Below, in pieces: positions 44,400 through 53,110 of a DNA stretch of 64,000 bases. The notes under the pieces are model-generated. The model ran no database searches, was not told the origin of the DNA, and saw only the letters and a program-made list of their open reading frames with translations. Positions within the stretch are counted from its first letter, which is position 1. The number at the start of each line of letters is the position of its first letter. This stretch comes from Clostridium akagii DSM 12554 (GTDB lineage Bacteria > Bacillota > Clostridia > Clostridiales > Clostridiaceae): the NCBI RefSeq assembly GCF_000686725.1, contig NZ_JMLK01000007.1, forward strand, positions 248,001 through 312,000. Direction: 5' to 3'. A program made the position numbers and the translations under genes.

Positions 44400-45338
44400 A
44401 TGAATCCAATAGAAAAAATTTTAAATAGCAATGCCTTAATTATTTTAGATGGTGCACTTGCTACAGAACTTGAAAAGAGGGGGTGTGATATAAATGATAC
44501 ATTATGGTCAGCTAAAATATTGGCAGAAAACCCTAACAAAATTCAAAAAGTGCATTATGATTATTTTGTAGCTGGTGCGGATTGTGTTATTACTTCAAGT
44601 TATCAAGCTACAATTGAAGGTTTTGTTAAAAGAGGCTATAGTGAAGAAGAGGCAATAAAACTTATTCAAAAATCTGTTGAAATTGCAAAAAAAGCAAGAG
44701 ATGATTTTTGGAAACAAGCAAAACATTCAGAAAATAGATTATATCCATTAGTTGCAGCTTCAGTGGGGCCTTATGGTGCATTCCTTGCAGATGGAAGTGA
44801 GTACCGTGGAGATTATAAGCTTACAGAAAAAGAGTTGATGGATTTTCATAGACCAAGAATAAAAGCTCTTATAGAAGCAAAGCCAGATATTCTTGCCTGC
44901 GAGACAATACCAAGTATTGTAGAAGCTAGGGCAATTGCAAACTTGCTTAAGGAATTTCCAGGAGTGTATGCTTGGGTTAGCTTTAGTGCTAAAAATGATT
45001 TGCAGATAAGTGATGGAAGTTTGATTTCAGATTGTGCCAAGCTTTTAGAGAATTTTGATAATATAGTAGCTATTGGTGTGAATTGTACTCCACCTCAGTT
45101 TATTCCATCACTTCTAAGAGAATTGGTAAAAAACACTACAAAACCTGTTGTAGTGTATCCAAATTCCGGTGAGACATATGATCCAGAAGCAAAAGAATGG
45201 TATGGAGAGTCATCTAGTGATGCATTTGCGTGTAATGCAAAACAATGGTTTAACCAAGGAGCAAAATTAATAGGCGGTTGTTGCAGGACGAGTCCAGATG
45301 ATATAAAAGGCATAGCTTGCTGGAAAGGAAAATTATAG
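44400..45338 (+). CDS. mmuM: Homocysteine S-methyltransferase
   Basis: A 312-aa enzyme of the MmuM type: LDGALATELEKRGCD at the start, GADCVITSSYQAT, the first zinc cysteine in GVNCTPPQF and the C-terminal GGCCRTSPDDI that supplies the other two. It moves a methyl group from S-methylmethionine or S-adenosylmethionine to homocysteine. ATG 44400 has AAGGAAG upstream. No methionine riboswitch or T-box is visible in the leader. Confidence 0.92.
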   Translation: MNPIEKILNSNALIILDGALATELEKRGCDINDTLWSAKILAENPNKIQKVHYDYFVAGADCVITSSYQATIEGFVKRGYSEEEAIKLIQKSVEIAKKARDDFWKQAKHSENRLYPLVAASVGPYGAFLADGSEYRGDYKLTEKELMDFHRPRIKALIEAKPDILACETIPSIVEARAIANLLKEFPGVYAWVSFSAKNDLQISDGSLISDCAKLLENFDNIVAIGVNCTPPQFIPSLLRELVKNTTKPVVVYPNSGETYDPEAKEWYGESSSDAFACNAKQWFNQGAKLIGGCCRTSPDDIKGIACWKGKL

Positions 45339-45420
45339 TTAAAACAAATGTTGTTTTTTATCACTGATTAGATGTAAAGTAAAATAATTATGAATATTAA
45401 ATACTAATTAATAATTATTA

Positions 45421-45449
45421 TTGACAAATACATATCACAATGCTAAAAT
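45421..45449 (+). promoter_or_regulatory. Strong promoter of the 47-aa peptide gene
   Basis: TTGACA (45421-45426), 17 bp, TAAAAT (45444-45449). The -35 is a perfect consensus, unusual for such a short gene. Confidence 0.75.
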
Positions 45450-45513
45450 AGACACATAAGAAAGATAAATATAAAATTTATATAGATGAAAAATAATATT
45501 GGAGGTTATGAAA

Positions 45514-45657
45514 ATGAGAAATGAAAATAATGAAAATATAAAAGAACTAGACATTAATAAATCGGAAGAAATTTTTGTAGGTGAAGATGACGAGTTTGTT
45601 ATGAATTGTGAAGGTGGACCTTGTAACTTTGTAATTAAAGATTTAGATATAGATTAG
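45514..45657 (+). CDS. Short acidic peptide with CEGGPC motif
   Basis: A 47-aa open frame preceded by GGAGG at 8 nt and by a strong promoter, followed by a terminator. The product is acidic, without a signal peptide; the N-terminal part NIKELDINKSEEIFVG is leader-like and the end carries NCEGGPCNFVIKDLDID. Two cysteines around GGP could bind a metal or form a ring. It might be a RiPP precursor or a small regulatory protein; I do not recognise it. No modifying enzyme lies beside it. Confidence 0.65.
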   Translation: MRNENNENIKELDINKSEEIFVGEDDEFVMNCEGGPCNFVIKDLDID

Positions 45658-45661
45658 AGAA

Positions 45662-45703
45662 ACTATCCGTTGCATCTTTGACTTGCTATCTTCTTTCAGA
45701 AGC
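45662..45703. repeat. End fragment of the MITE-like repeat
   Basis: TATCCGTTGCATCTTTGACT and the following bases match the terminal 40 bp of copy B near 54297-54335 with few changes. It sits immediately after the 47-aa gene. Confidence 0.75.
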
Positions 45704-45704
45704 A

Positions 45705-45755
45705 TAACACTAAAGCCATGTTGACAAATCAACATGGCTTTAGTGTTATTTTTTT
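45705..45755 (+). terminator. Terminator after the 47-aa gene
   Basis: AACACTAAAGCCATGTTGA and its exact complement surround a 4-nt loop, followed by T-rich DNA. Confidence 0.9.
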
Positions 45756-45885
45756 GCCATAGGTATCTGAATTTTAGTAATATAATCTTCTGGATTATTT
45801 ATAGATAATATATGTTGGAAAATAAGTTTCGTATTTGTGATATAATTAAATACTATAGAACATAAGCTGCTGGGGAGATAAAAAA

Positions 45886-48800
45886 ATGGATAGAAATGCC
45901 TTATTACAAATATTTAATGAACAAATTAGTGGAAAAAATCATGCAAAGGGACTAAGAGTCTTTGATAATGATTTGGTTTCTAATATTAATATTGAAAACA
46001 AAGATGAGCTGATTTATATAAAAGGGAATGTAATTTCAGAAAATCTTTTTAATGAATATACAACCGAAATAGAAATGGATGTTATAAATAAAAGCATAGT
46101 GTCCACTAGTTGCAGCTGTATTGATTTTGAAAACAATGAATTCAAAAAAGAAAACTACTGCTGTAAACACCTGATTGCTACTTTTTATAAAGGAGTAGAT
46201 GAAATTATAAAACTCCCGATGATAAATGGGCCCAAAATACTAAAAACATTCCAAGCTAAATCAGGTGTAGATACCTTATCTATGCTTTTGGGAGATGGAA
46301 AAGGTAAAAAAGAAGTGAAATTAGAGGTTTACATAAATAGAGGACAATGGGATCATAAGCTTTTTTGTGAGTTTAGAATAGGTCTTACTTCCATGACCTC
46401 AAACAATCTCTATATATTAAAAGATATAGGTAGATTTTTACTATGCATTACCAACAATATACCCGTGAATTATGGGAAAAATTTCACCTTTAATATTCAA
46501 GAACAAAAGATTAGTGCTAAGGATAAAAACATTATTGAATTTATTCAGATGCTTATAAGTTTAGATAAAAGTACTGGTTATGGGAGTAACAGAAAAAACT
46601 CTGTGATAGATGGTAAGTACATACATATACCCGATTATTTGGTGAAAGAATTTTTTAATGTTGTGATGTACCATAGGGTTTATTTAAATGAAGGTTTCTT
46701 ATTTAGAACTGTTCAAACTGAAATAATAGAAGGCTCACCTGATATAGATTTTGATTTAAAAAAGGTGAAGAATGATTATGTTCTGAAAGTACCAGGTGGA
46801 ATGCCCGTAGCATTAAGTTCCAGGAATAACGTATTTTTATTTGGTACAAATGTATATCTTCCAGATTATGAATATTGCGCAAAAATTGCACCTTATCTTA
46901 GTGTGTTTAATAAGGCCAAGGTTGTAACACTCCCAAGTTCAAAGGAGGATACAATACTGAGAAGTCTTATTCCAAGTCTTAATGGATTATCAAATTATGT
47001 TACACTTGGTAAATCCATAATGGAAAAAGTAGTAACAGAAAAATGCGAGTTTAAATTCTATTTTGATAAGGAAGGCAAAGAAATTGATTTAACAACAAAG
47101 GTGAAATACGGAATTCATGAATTCAATATATTTGAAGATTGTAGTGAGAAAATTATATATAGGGACTCAAGAAGAGAAGAAGACGTACTTGGAACACTAA
47201 GATCTTTAGGGTTTCAAGATATAGAGGGTAAGTTCTTTTTTGTGTGGGGAGACGACTATACATTCAGATTCTTTAAAAGTGAAGTGGAAAAGCTTCAGAA
47301 GTTAGGGGATGTATTTTATTCAGAAAACTTTAAAGGGATTAAGTCACTGAAATCTAAAAATATATCAGGAAACATAAGAACGGGTAAATATAGTTATTTT
47401 GATATGGACTTTAAACTTGGGGATATTCCTGCAGTGGAAACTAGCGCCATATTGAGGGCTTTTAGAGATAATCTTAAGTATTATAAATTAAGGTCCGGAG
47501 AATATCTTGATCTAGAAGAAATAGAACTTCAAAAATTTTTGAAGCTAGTAGATTCAGTTTGTACTGAAGACATAGAAGACAATCATCTCGAAATTCCTAA
47601 AAACAAAGGAATTTATCTACATGAATACATGGAAGAAAATGGAATTAGATATATAAAAGGAAAAAATGAGCTTAAAAAGATAAGAGATAAGCTTAAGAAC
47701 ATAGAAAGTGTCTCATTTAAAGAACCAGAAAACATTAAAGCTACACTAAGAGAATATCAGAAGATAGGATATAATTGGTTTAAAACTTTGGATTATTTAG
47801 GATTTGGTGGAATACTTGGAGATGAAATGGGGCTCGGGAAAACTTTACAAGCAATTACATTTTTGCTTTCAAATAAAGGGAGCAAATCCCTTATTGTTGT
47901 TCCAACTTCACTTTTATATAATTGGGCAAATGAATTTGAAATGTTTGCTCCAAATATGAAAGTCATAGTAGTAAATGGTCCACAGAAAGAGAGAAAAATT
48001 GTAATTAAAAACATTGAAAGTTACGATGTTATAATAACCACCTATAATCTTTTAAAGCGAGACCTTGATACCTATATTGGTATAGAATTCAACTACTGCA
48101 TATTAGATGAAGCACAGTATATAAAAAATCCTCACTGCCAAAATGCCTCAAGTGTAAAGCAAATAAATGCAAAAACACGATTTGCGTTAACGGGTACTCC
48201 AATAGAAAATTCAGTTATGGAATTATGGTCTATATTTGATTTTGTAATGCCTGGATATCTATTTGATGAAAAGATGTTTAGTGTGAAATACTACAAAAAA
48301 ATCAAAGAAGAGCCTGAGGTTATTGAGGATCTTAGTAGATTTATAAAGCCTTTTATTTTAAGGAGAAAGAAAAAAGATGTTATAAAAGAACTTCCAGATA
48401 AAATAGAAAAAACCATTATGGTTGATCTTGATGATAATCAGAAAACTGTGTATGCAACCTATGCAAAACATGCATTAGAGCTTATTGAGAAAAAGGTTAA
48501 GGATGATGAATTTAAAAACAGTAAAATTGAAATACTTGCATATATAACAAAGCTTAGGCAGCTTTGCCTTGATCCATCAATTGTGATAAAGGAATACAGT
48601 GGTAGCAGTGCAAAGATAGAGGCATTGGCGGAACTACTAGGGCAAAGTATAGATGAGGGTCATAGAATACTAGTATTTTCTCAATTTACTTCAGTACTCA
48701 AAAACATTGCTCAAAGAATAAGTCATGATGGAATAAAATACAGCTATCTTGATGGTTCAGTGCCTTCACAAAAGAGAATGAGTTTGGTGGATAGCTTTAA

Positions 48801-49125
48801 TGAGGGGAAAAATTCAGTATTTTTAATTAGCTTAAAGGCTGGTGGAACAGGATTAAATCTAACTTCGGCAGATATAGTAATTCACTTTGATCCATGGTGG
48901 AATCCAGCAGTGGAAGAGCAGGCAACAGATAGAGCGCACAGAATAGGTCAGAAAAATGTGGTTGAGGTAATAAAGCTTATAGCTAAGGGAACTATTGAGG
49001 AAAAAATTATAGCACTTCAAGATGAGAAAAAAAAGCTTATAGATAATATTTTAGGGGAAGGACTTTCAGGAAATGAAGGACTTTATAGTCTATCAGAAGA
49101 TCAGATCGTGCAGCTATTTAGCTAA
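45886..49125 (+). CDS. SWIM-domain SNF2-family helicase
   Basis: A 1079-aa Swi2/Snf2 ATPase. An N-terminal SWIM zinc finger (CSCIDF...CCKHLIA, about 76-104) is followed by a large SNF2-associated region (about 130-600), then the motor: Walker A in DEMGLGKTLQ, DEAQ box ILDEAQYIKN, TGTPIEN, and helicase C motifs including HFDPWWNPAVEEQATDRAHRIGQ. This is the usual bacterial RapA/HepA-like arrangement, a DNA translocase that may remodel protein-DNA complexes. Its exact partner is not known. It stands alone with a GGGGAG ribosome site. Confidence 0.92.
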   Translation: MDRNALLQIFNEQISGKNHAKGLRVFDNDLVSNINIENKDELIYIKGNVISENLFNEYTTEIEMDVINKSIVSTSCSCIDFENNEFKKENYCCKHLIATFYKGVDEIIKLPMINGPKILKTFQAKSGVDTLSMLLGDGKGKKEVKLEVYINRGQWDHKLFCEFRIGLTSMTSNNLYILKDIGRFLLCITNNIPVNYGKNFTFNIQEQKISAKDKNIIEFIQMLISLDKSTGYGSNRKNSVIDGKYIHIPDYLVKEFFNVVMYHRVYLNEGFLFRTVQTEIIEGSPDIDFDLKKVKNDYVLKVPGGMPVALSSRNNVFLFGTNVYLPDYEYCAKIAPYLSVFNKAKVVTLPSSKEDTILRSLIPSLNGLSNYVTLGKSIMEKVVTEKCEFKFYFDKEGKEIDLTTKVKYGIHEFNIFEDCSEKIIYRDSRREEDVLGTLRSLGFQDIEGKFFFVWGDDYTFRFFKSEVEKLQKLGDVFYSENFKGIKSLKSKNISGNIRTGKYSYFDMDFKLGDIPAVETSAILRAFRDNLKYYKLRSGEYLDLEEIELQKFLKLVDSVCTEDIEDNHLEIPKNKGIYLHEYMEENGIRYIKGKNELKKIRDKLKNIESVSFKEPENIKATLREYQKIGYNWFKTLDYLGFGGILGDEMGLGKTLQAITFLLSNKGSKSLIVVPTSLLYNWANEFEMFAPNMKVIVVNGPQKERKIVIKNIESYDVIITTYNLLKRDLDTYIGIEFNYCILDEAQYIKNPHCQNASSVKQINAKTRFALTGTPIENSVMELWSIFDFVMPGYLFDEKMFSVKYYKKIKEEPEVIEDLSRFIKPFILRRKKKDVIKELPDKIEKTIMVDLDDNQKTVYATYAKHALELIEKKVKDDEFKNSKIEILAYITKLRQLCLDPSIVIKEYSGSSAKIEALAELLGQSIDEGHRILVFSQFTSVLKNIAQRISHDGIKYSYLDGSVPSQKRMSLVDSFNEGKNSVFLISLKAGGTGLNLTSADIVIHFDPWWNPAVEEQATDRAHRIGQKNVVEVIKLIAKGTIEEKIIALQDEKKKLIDNILGEGLSGNEGLYSLSEDQIVQLFS

Positions 49126-49392
49126 TAAAAATATAGTTATAATAAGAAACCTTCAAAAAAATTTTCATAATGGAAGGCTAATTTCATATTAAATTAAAAT
49201 GTTTAATTTTAGCCCAAAATAACTTGAATTACATGATAAAAAGTAATATAATTAATTTTAGCTTAAATTAGTAGTAAGTAATATGAATACGGATATGTTC
49301 CAATTAATACTTTTTAGTATAATTTGATGGGGATTATTGGTTAATTATTACAAACAATTTAAGAAAAATGAAATTTCGGAGGTACGAATATT

Positions 49393-49590
49393 ATGACTGG
49401 TACAGTTAAATGGTTTAATGGACAAAAAGGATTTGGATTTATTACAGGAGAAGATGGAAATGATGTTTTTGCACATTTCTCAAAAATAAATTCAGAGGGT
49501 TATAAATCCCTTGATGAAGGACAAAAAGTTTCTTATGATGTTGCTGAAGGACCAAAAGGACCACAAGCAGAAAACATTACTGTTATTTAA
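49393..49590 (+). CDS. Cold-shock protein, copy 1
   Basis: A 65-aa CspA/CspB protein with RNP1 KGFGFIT and RNP2 DVFAHFS, the single-stranded nucleic-acid-binding motifs of the cold-shock fold. It differs from the other three copies mainly by Q for E in FNGQKG and by KINSEG. Its leader has the ATTTCGGAGGTAC ribosome region shared by the array, but the rest of the leader is less like copies 2-4. Confidence 0.95.
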   Translation: MTGTVKWFNGQKGFGFITGEDGNDVFAHFSKINSEGYKSLDEGQKVSYDVAEGPKGPQAENITVI

Positions 49591-49598
49591 TTAGTTAA

Positions 49599-49641
49599 TA
49601 AAGACCCCGTAAAGAGTATAAATCTCTACGGGGTTTTTTAT
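49599..49641 (+). terminator. Terminator after csp copy 1
   Basis: ACCCCGTAAAGAG-type stem with CTCTACGGGGT, then a T run. The same stem type recurs after copies 3 and 4. Confidence 0.85.
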
Positions 49642-49655
49642 TTTTTAGAAAACAG

Positions 49656-49684
49656 TTGCTTTATCTATGAATAAATGCTATACT
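49656..49684 (+). promoter_or_regulatory. Promoter of csp copy 2
   Basis: TTGCTT (49656-49661), 17 bp, TATACT (49679-49684). It leaves a leader of about 140 nt that is conserved with copies 3 and 4, as expected for cold-shock leaders that refold at low temperature. Confidence 0.7.
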
Positions 49685-49829
49685 TACAGCATACTTAAAT
49701 AAATCGTAAATTATGAAGCACAGATATATTTCAATTAGTACTTGTTAATATGGTATGTTGATATCGAAATTTTATTGGTGGATTATTACAAAGCGTTTAA
49801 GCAAAAAAAATTTCGGAGGTACACATTAT

Positions 49830-50027
49830 ATGAATGGTACAGTTAAATGGTTTAATGGAGAAAAAGGATTTGGATTTATTACAGGAGAAGACGGAAATGA
49901 TGTTTTTGCTCATTTTTCACAAATAAATTCAGAGGGTTATAAATCCCTTGATGAAGCACAAAAAGTTTCTTACGATGTTGTTGAAGGACCAAAAGGACCA
50001 CAAGCAGAAAATATTACAGTTCTTTAA
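49830..50027 (+). CDS. Cold-shock protein, copy 2
   Basis: A 65-aa cold-shock protein with RNP1 KGFGFIT and RNP2 DVFAHFS. ATG 49830 follows TTTCGGAGGTACAC at the proper distance; a longer frame into the leader is not real. It has SLDEAQ where the others have SLDEGQ. Own promoter, leader and terminator make it an independent unit. Confidence 0.95.
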   Translation: MNGTVKWFNGEKGFGFITGEDGNDVFAHFSQINSEGYKSLDEAQKVSYDVVEGPKGPQAENITVL

Positions 50028-50040
50028 TTAACAGATAAAT

Positions 50041-50070
50041 GCAGAGATTTTTAATCTCTGTGTTTTTTTT
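50041..50070 (+). terminator. Terminator after csp copy 2
   Basis: CAGAGATT-TTT-AATCTCTG followed by a long T run. Confidence 0.85.
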
Positions 50071-50091
50071 TATTTTTTTTTAACAAAATAG

Positions 50092-50120
50092 TTGATTTAT
50101 ATAAAAATACATGTTATAAT
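50092..50120 (+). promoter_or_regulatory. Promoter of csp copy 3
   Basis: TTGATT (50092-50097), 17 bp, TATAAT (50115-50120), giving a leader of about 140 nt. Confidence 0.75.
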
Positions 50121-50266
50121 CAAAACATAACTTAAATGAGTCGTAAATAATGCAACATAAATATATTTCAATAGTACTTATCAATATCAGTATGTTAATA
50201 TCGAAATTTTGTTGGTGGATTAATTACAAAGCGTTTAAGCAAAATAAAATTTCGGAGGTACACATT

Positions 50267-50464
50267 ATGACTGGTACAGTTAAATGGTTTAATGGAGAAA
50301 AAGGATTTGGATTTATTACAGGAGAAGATGGAAATGACGTTTTTGCTCATTTCTCACAAATAAATTCAGAGGGTTACAAATCCCTTGATGAAGGACAAAA
50401 AGTTTCATACGATGTTGTTAAAGGACCAAAAGGACCACAAGCAGAAAATATTACAATCCTTTAA
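50267..50464 (+). CDS. Cold-shock protein, copy 3
   Basis: A 65-aa cold-shock protein, nearly identical to copies 2 and 4, with RNP1 KGFGFIT and RNP2 DVFAHFS. It has VVKGPKG like copy 4. The ATG at 50267 follows GGAGGTACAC. Confidence 0.95.
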   Translation: MTGTVKWFNGEKGFGFITGEDGNDVFAHFSQINSEGYKSLDEGQKVSYDVVKGPKGPQAENITIL

Positions 50465-50471
50465 TTAACAG

Positions 50472-50510
50472 AAAACCCCGTAAAGAGGATGACTCTTTAC
50501 GGGGTTTTTC
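50472..50510 (+). terminator. Terminator after csp copy 3
   Basis: AACCCCGTAAAGAG pairs with CTCTTTACGGGGTT, then TTTC. Confidence 0.9.
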
Positions 50511-50525
50511 ATTTGTCCAAACGCC

Positions 50526-50554
50526 TTGCTTTATGTATATAAAGGTGCTATAAT
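50526..50554 (+). promoter_or_regulatory. Promoter of csp copy 4
   Basis: TTGCTT (50526-50531), 17 bp, TATAAT (50549-50554). Confidence 0.75.
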
Positions 50555-50698
50555 AAAGCCATACTTAAATGAAAAGTAAATTATGAAGCGTAAAATATTT
50601 CAATTAGTACTAGTTATTATAGTATGGTGATATCGGAATTTTATTAGGTGGATTTTTACAAAGAGTTTAAGAAATAAAATTTCGGAGGTACACAGCAT

Positions 50699-50896
50699 AT
50701 GACTGGTACAGTTAAATGGTTTAACGGAGAAAAAGGATTTGGATTTATTACAGGAGAAGACGGAAATGATGCTTTTGCTCATTTTTCACAAATAAACTCA
50801 GAGGGTTACAAATCCCTTGATGAAGGACAAAAAGTTTCATACGATGTTGTTAAAGGACCAAAAGGACCACAAGCAGAAAACATCGCTGTTCTTTAA
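50699..50896 (+). CDS. Cold-shock protein, copy 4 with altered RNP2
   Basis: A 65-aa cold-shock protein. RNP1 KGFGFIT is intact, but RNP2 reads DAFAHFS instead of DVFAHFS: the first hydrophobic residue of the motif has become alanine. Leader, ribosome site and terminator match the other copies. Confidence 0.95.
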   Translation: MTGTVKWFNGEKGFGFITGEDGNDAFAHFSQINSEGYKSLDEGQKVSYDVVKGPKGPQAENIAVL

Positions 50897-50905
50897 TTAG
50901 TAGAC

Positions 50906-50941
50906 AAAAACCCGTAAAGAGTTTCTCTTTACGGGTTTTTG
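50906..50941 (+). terminator. Terminator after csp copy 4
   Basis: AAACCCGTAAAGAG pairs with CTCTTTACGGGTTT, then TTG. Confidence 0.9.
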
Positions 50942-50956
50942 TTACCTTAAAATAGT

Positions 50957-51012
50957 ATAATAAAAGCCCCATGATTGAATGTTTAATAATTCAATCATGG
51001 GGCTTTTATTAT
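50957..51012. terminator. Terminator before the convergent reductase gene
   Basis: A stem of about 24 bp with core AAAAGCCCCATGATTGAA and its complement, with AT-rich outer arms. It can serve the leftward reductase transcript. Confidence 0.8.
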
Positions 51013-51019
51013 GCACAGG

Positions 51020-51046
51020 TTATTATTATTATTATTATTATTATTA
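51020..51046. repeat. Trinucleotide repeat (TTA)9 containing the stop codon
   Basis: Nine perfect TTA units. On the minus strand the first unit reached is the TAA stop of the reductase gene, followed by eight more in-frame TAA codons. Confidence 0.95.
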
Positions 51047-52318
51047 TTTAAATTGAAAATGTTCATAGTGAAAGTTAACAACATTAAGGGCACTGCTGTT
51101 GCTGGAAAATTGTTTTCTTAAACTTTCTCGCATTGGTTTAGGGCCACAAAAGTAAACATCAATAGGTTCTTTTGTTTTTATGTGTTTAGCGATTTCAGCT
51201 ACTGATAAAAAACCTTTTTCTTTTGCGTTAAACAAATGTAGTCGTATATTATCACCATGGACTATGGATCGTAGCTCATCTACATAAGCGCCTTCCTCAT
51301 CATTGGTATAAGCATAGAAAAAATCTATAGAGTGATTTTCTAGTATTCCAGCTTCAGCGAAGCTTCTAAAAGGTGTTATGCCGATTCCACCTGCAATCCA
51401 TATTTGATTTTCAATCCCTGTTTTATAATTAAATTTTCCGTGAGGACCTGATACTAGAAATTCATTTCCAACTTTAAGATTTTCCATTAAAATATTAGTA
51501 TGATCCCCCAAGGCTTTAATTGTAAATTGAAGTTCTCCTTTTTTAGGAGCTCCACTTATGGTAAAGGGATGTGAGGGGAATTTTGTTTCACTACCAGATA
51601 TCTTTAGAAAAGCAAACTGCCCTGGATTATAATCCAAATCTACATTTATTGCACTTCCTGTAATTTCTAATGTGCCATTTGCTACAGTCTCTAATCTTGA
51701 AATTTTATAACGATATTTAAAGGAAGTTCGTTCATAAAAGAAAATACTATAAATAGCAGATGCAATACCTATAAAATTTACAACATTTAACCATAGGCTA
51801 AAGGGATTCATAGAGAAAACTGGATAGTTTGAACTTCCATAATAGTGATAAATTCCAAAGGCATAGGGAATAATCATGAATTTGTGAATGACCTTCCATC
51901 TTTCATAATTTAATTTTTTTGCTAAGAGTGCAACGGCTATAATCAGCACAAATAAATATAATCCGAAACTTCCATACATTGCATAAGGGTCACGTGAAAT
52001 AAGACTTCCAGATAATATTTCCTGGCTTTTACCAATGCTTATTGTTTGATCGTGAAGTATAAGCATAACAAGCATGGATATACCTAAATACTTATGATAA
52101 ATATAAGACTTATCCAATCCATCAAATATGGTATCTAAAATTTTGTGCCTAGTGGAAATGAAATTTATCCAAGCTAGACAGACTAAGGCAAAGGAAGCTA
52201 GTAATTGAGAATATTCACTAATCACGGGGATAGTTCTAGTAGGTTTAATGAATATCCAAAATATATAGGTGATTATTATACTAAATAATATTATTAAAAT
52301 GCCTAATTTCTTTTTCAT
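51044..52318 (-). CDS. Ferric-reductase-like membrane flavo-oxidoreductase
   Basis: A 424-aa protein: N-terminal ferric-reductase-type membrane domain of about six helices (about 8-200) with histidines in YHKYLG, LILHDQ, VIHKF and IYHYYG that could bind haem, then a ferredoxin-NADP reductase module with FAD contact HPFTISG, NAD motif WIAGGIGITPF and CGPKPM near the C terminus. It probably moves electrons across the membrane. ATG 52318 is 8 nt after GGAGG; it overlaps the upstream gene end by 38 bp. Confidence 0.82.
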   Translation of the reverse strand: MKKKLGILIILFSIIITYIFWIFIKPTRTIPVISEYSQLLASFALVCLAWINFISTRHKILDTIFDGLDKSYIYHKYLGISMLVMLILHDQTISIGKSQEILSGSLISRDPYAMYGSFGLYLFVLIIAVALLAKKLNYERWKVIHKFMIIPYAFGIYHYYGSSNYPVFSMNPFSLWLNVVNFIGIASAIYSIFFYERTSFKYRYKISRLETVANGTLEITGSAINVDLDYNPGQFAFLKISGSETKFPSHPFTISGAPKKGELQFTIKALGDHTNILMENLKVGNEFLVSGPHGKFNYKTGIENQIWIAGGIGITPFRSFAEAGILENHSIDFFYAYTNDEEGAYVDELRSIVHGDNIRLHLFNAKEKGFLSVAEIAKHIKTKEPIDVYFCGPKPMRESLRKQFSSNSSALNVVNFHYEHFQFK

Positions 52319-52913
52319 TGACATAGCCTCCTTGAGAATTATTTAAAGTTACAAGCATAAAGCAATTTTTTATTCTAAAATAAGAAGAATAAATCCCAGC
52401 TGCAAGGATTGTATATAGCAAACATGAGATTAAAGTTTCAGCAGCATAGGGCAATAAATATTTATGAAGGCATATTATACCCGGAATTATAAAAAAGGTT
52501 GCAGATACTAGTCTTCCTATTTTATCAAAGACAAATTGATGTTTTGATGATTTATTATGGTGTTTTATAAAATTCGAGGTAATAATAAATTCTGAAAATT
52601 TTATTATTATGAACACCAAAAACCATATAGGTAAGGCATTTATAATTATCAATGTTATATACGAAAGAACTATGTAGGATAAATCTGCAAATACGTCTAG
52701 TTTAGCACCTATTGTAGAAGTGTATCCGAATTTTCTTGCAATTCGTCCATCTATTAAATCTGAAATACAAATCAGTAAAAACATAGATATTAAAATAACG
52801 AAGCTATCTTTTCCATACATAAACTGTTCTATAATAAGATATATAAATATAATAGACATCAATAATCTCAGCATTGTGATGACATTTGGAATAAACTTAA
52901 TAAAATTTTTCAT
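52281..52913 (-). CDS. CDP-alcohol phosphatidyltransferase
   Basis: A 210-aa membrane enzyme with the signature D-x2-D-G-x2-A-R-x8-G-x3-D-x3-D, seen as SDLIDGRIAR...GAKLDVFAD. Several hydrophobic helices surround it. It joins a CDP-activated lipid to an alcohol such as glycerol phosphate or inositol. The C-terminal tail overlaps the reductase start, so the two are coupled, an unusual pairing. Confidence 0.87.
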   Translation of the reverse strand: MKNFIKFIPNVITMLRLLMSIIFIYLIIEQFMYGKDSFVILISMFLLICISDLIDGRIARKFGYTSTIGAKLDVFADLSYIVLSYITLIIINALPIWFLVFIIIKFSEFIITSNFIKHHNKSSKHQFVFDKIGRLVSATFFIIPGIICLHKYLLPYAAETLISCLLYTILAAGIYSSYFRIKNCFMLVTLNNSQGGYVNEKEIRHFNNII

Positions 52914-53110
52914 ATAGGCCCTCCTTTTACTAAAAGTTATGTTTATAACTCTTCGTTTTAATAATTATAGGATATTAAGCTTAATTTAACCTTAAAGAAA
53001 CCTTAGAATTGGCTGAGAAAAATGGAAACAAATTGTATCACTGTGGGTTCAAGGGTTATAATGATAATATAATCATAGGAAAACTATTTTAAAGAAAGTG
53101 AGAAATAAAA

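Noticed and set aside
49393-50896. Regular repeated units that might look like a repeat array or CRISPR
   Set aside because: The repeated units are four full cold-shock genes with leaders and terminators; there are no short repeats with unique spacers.
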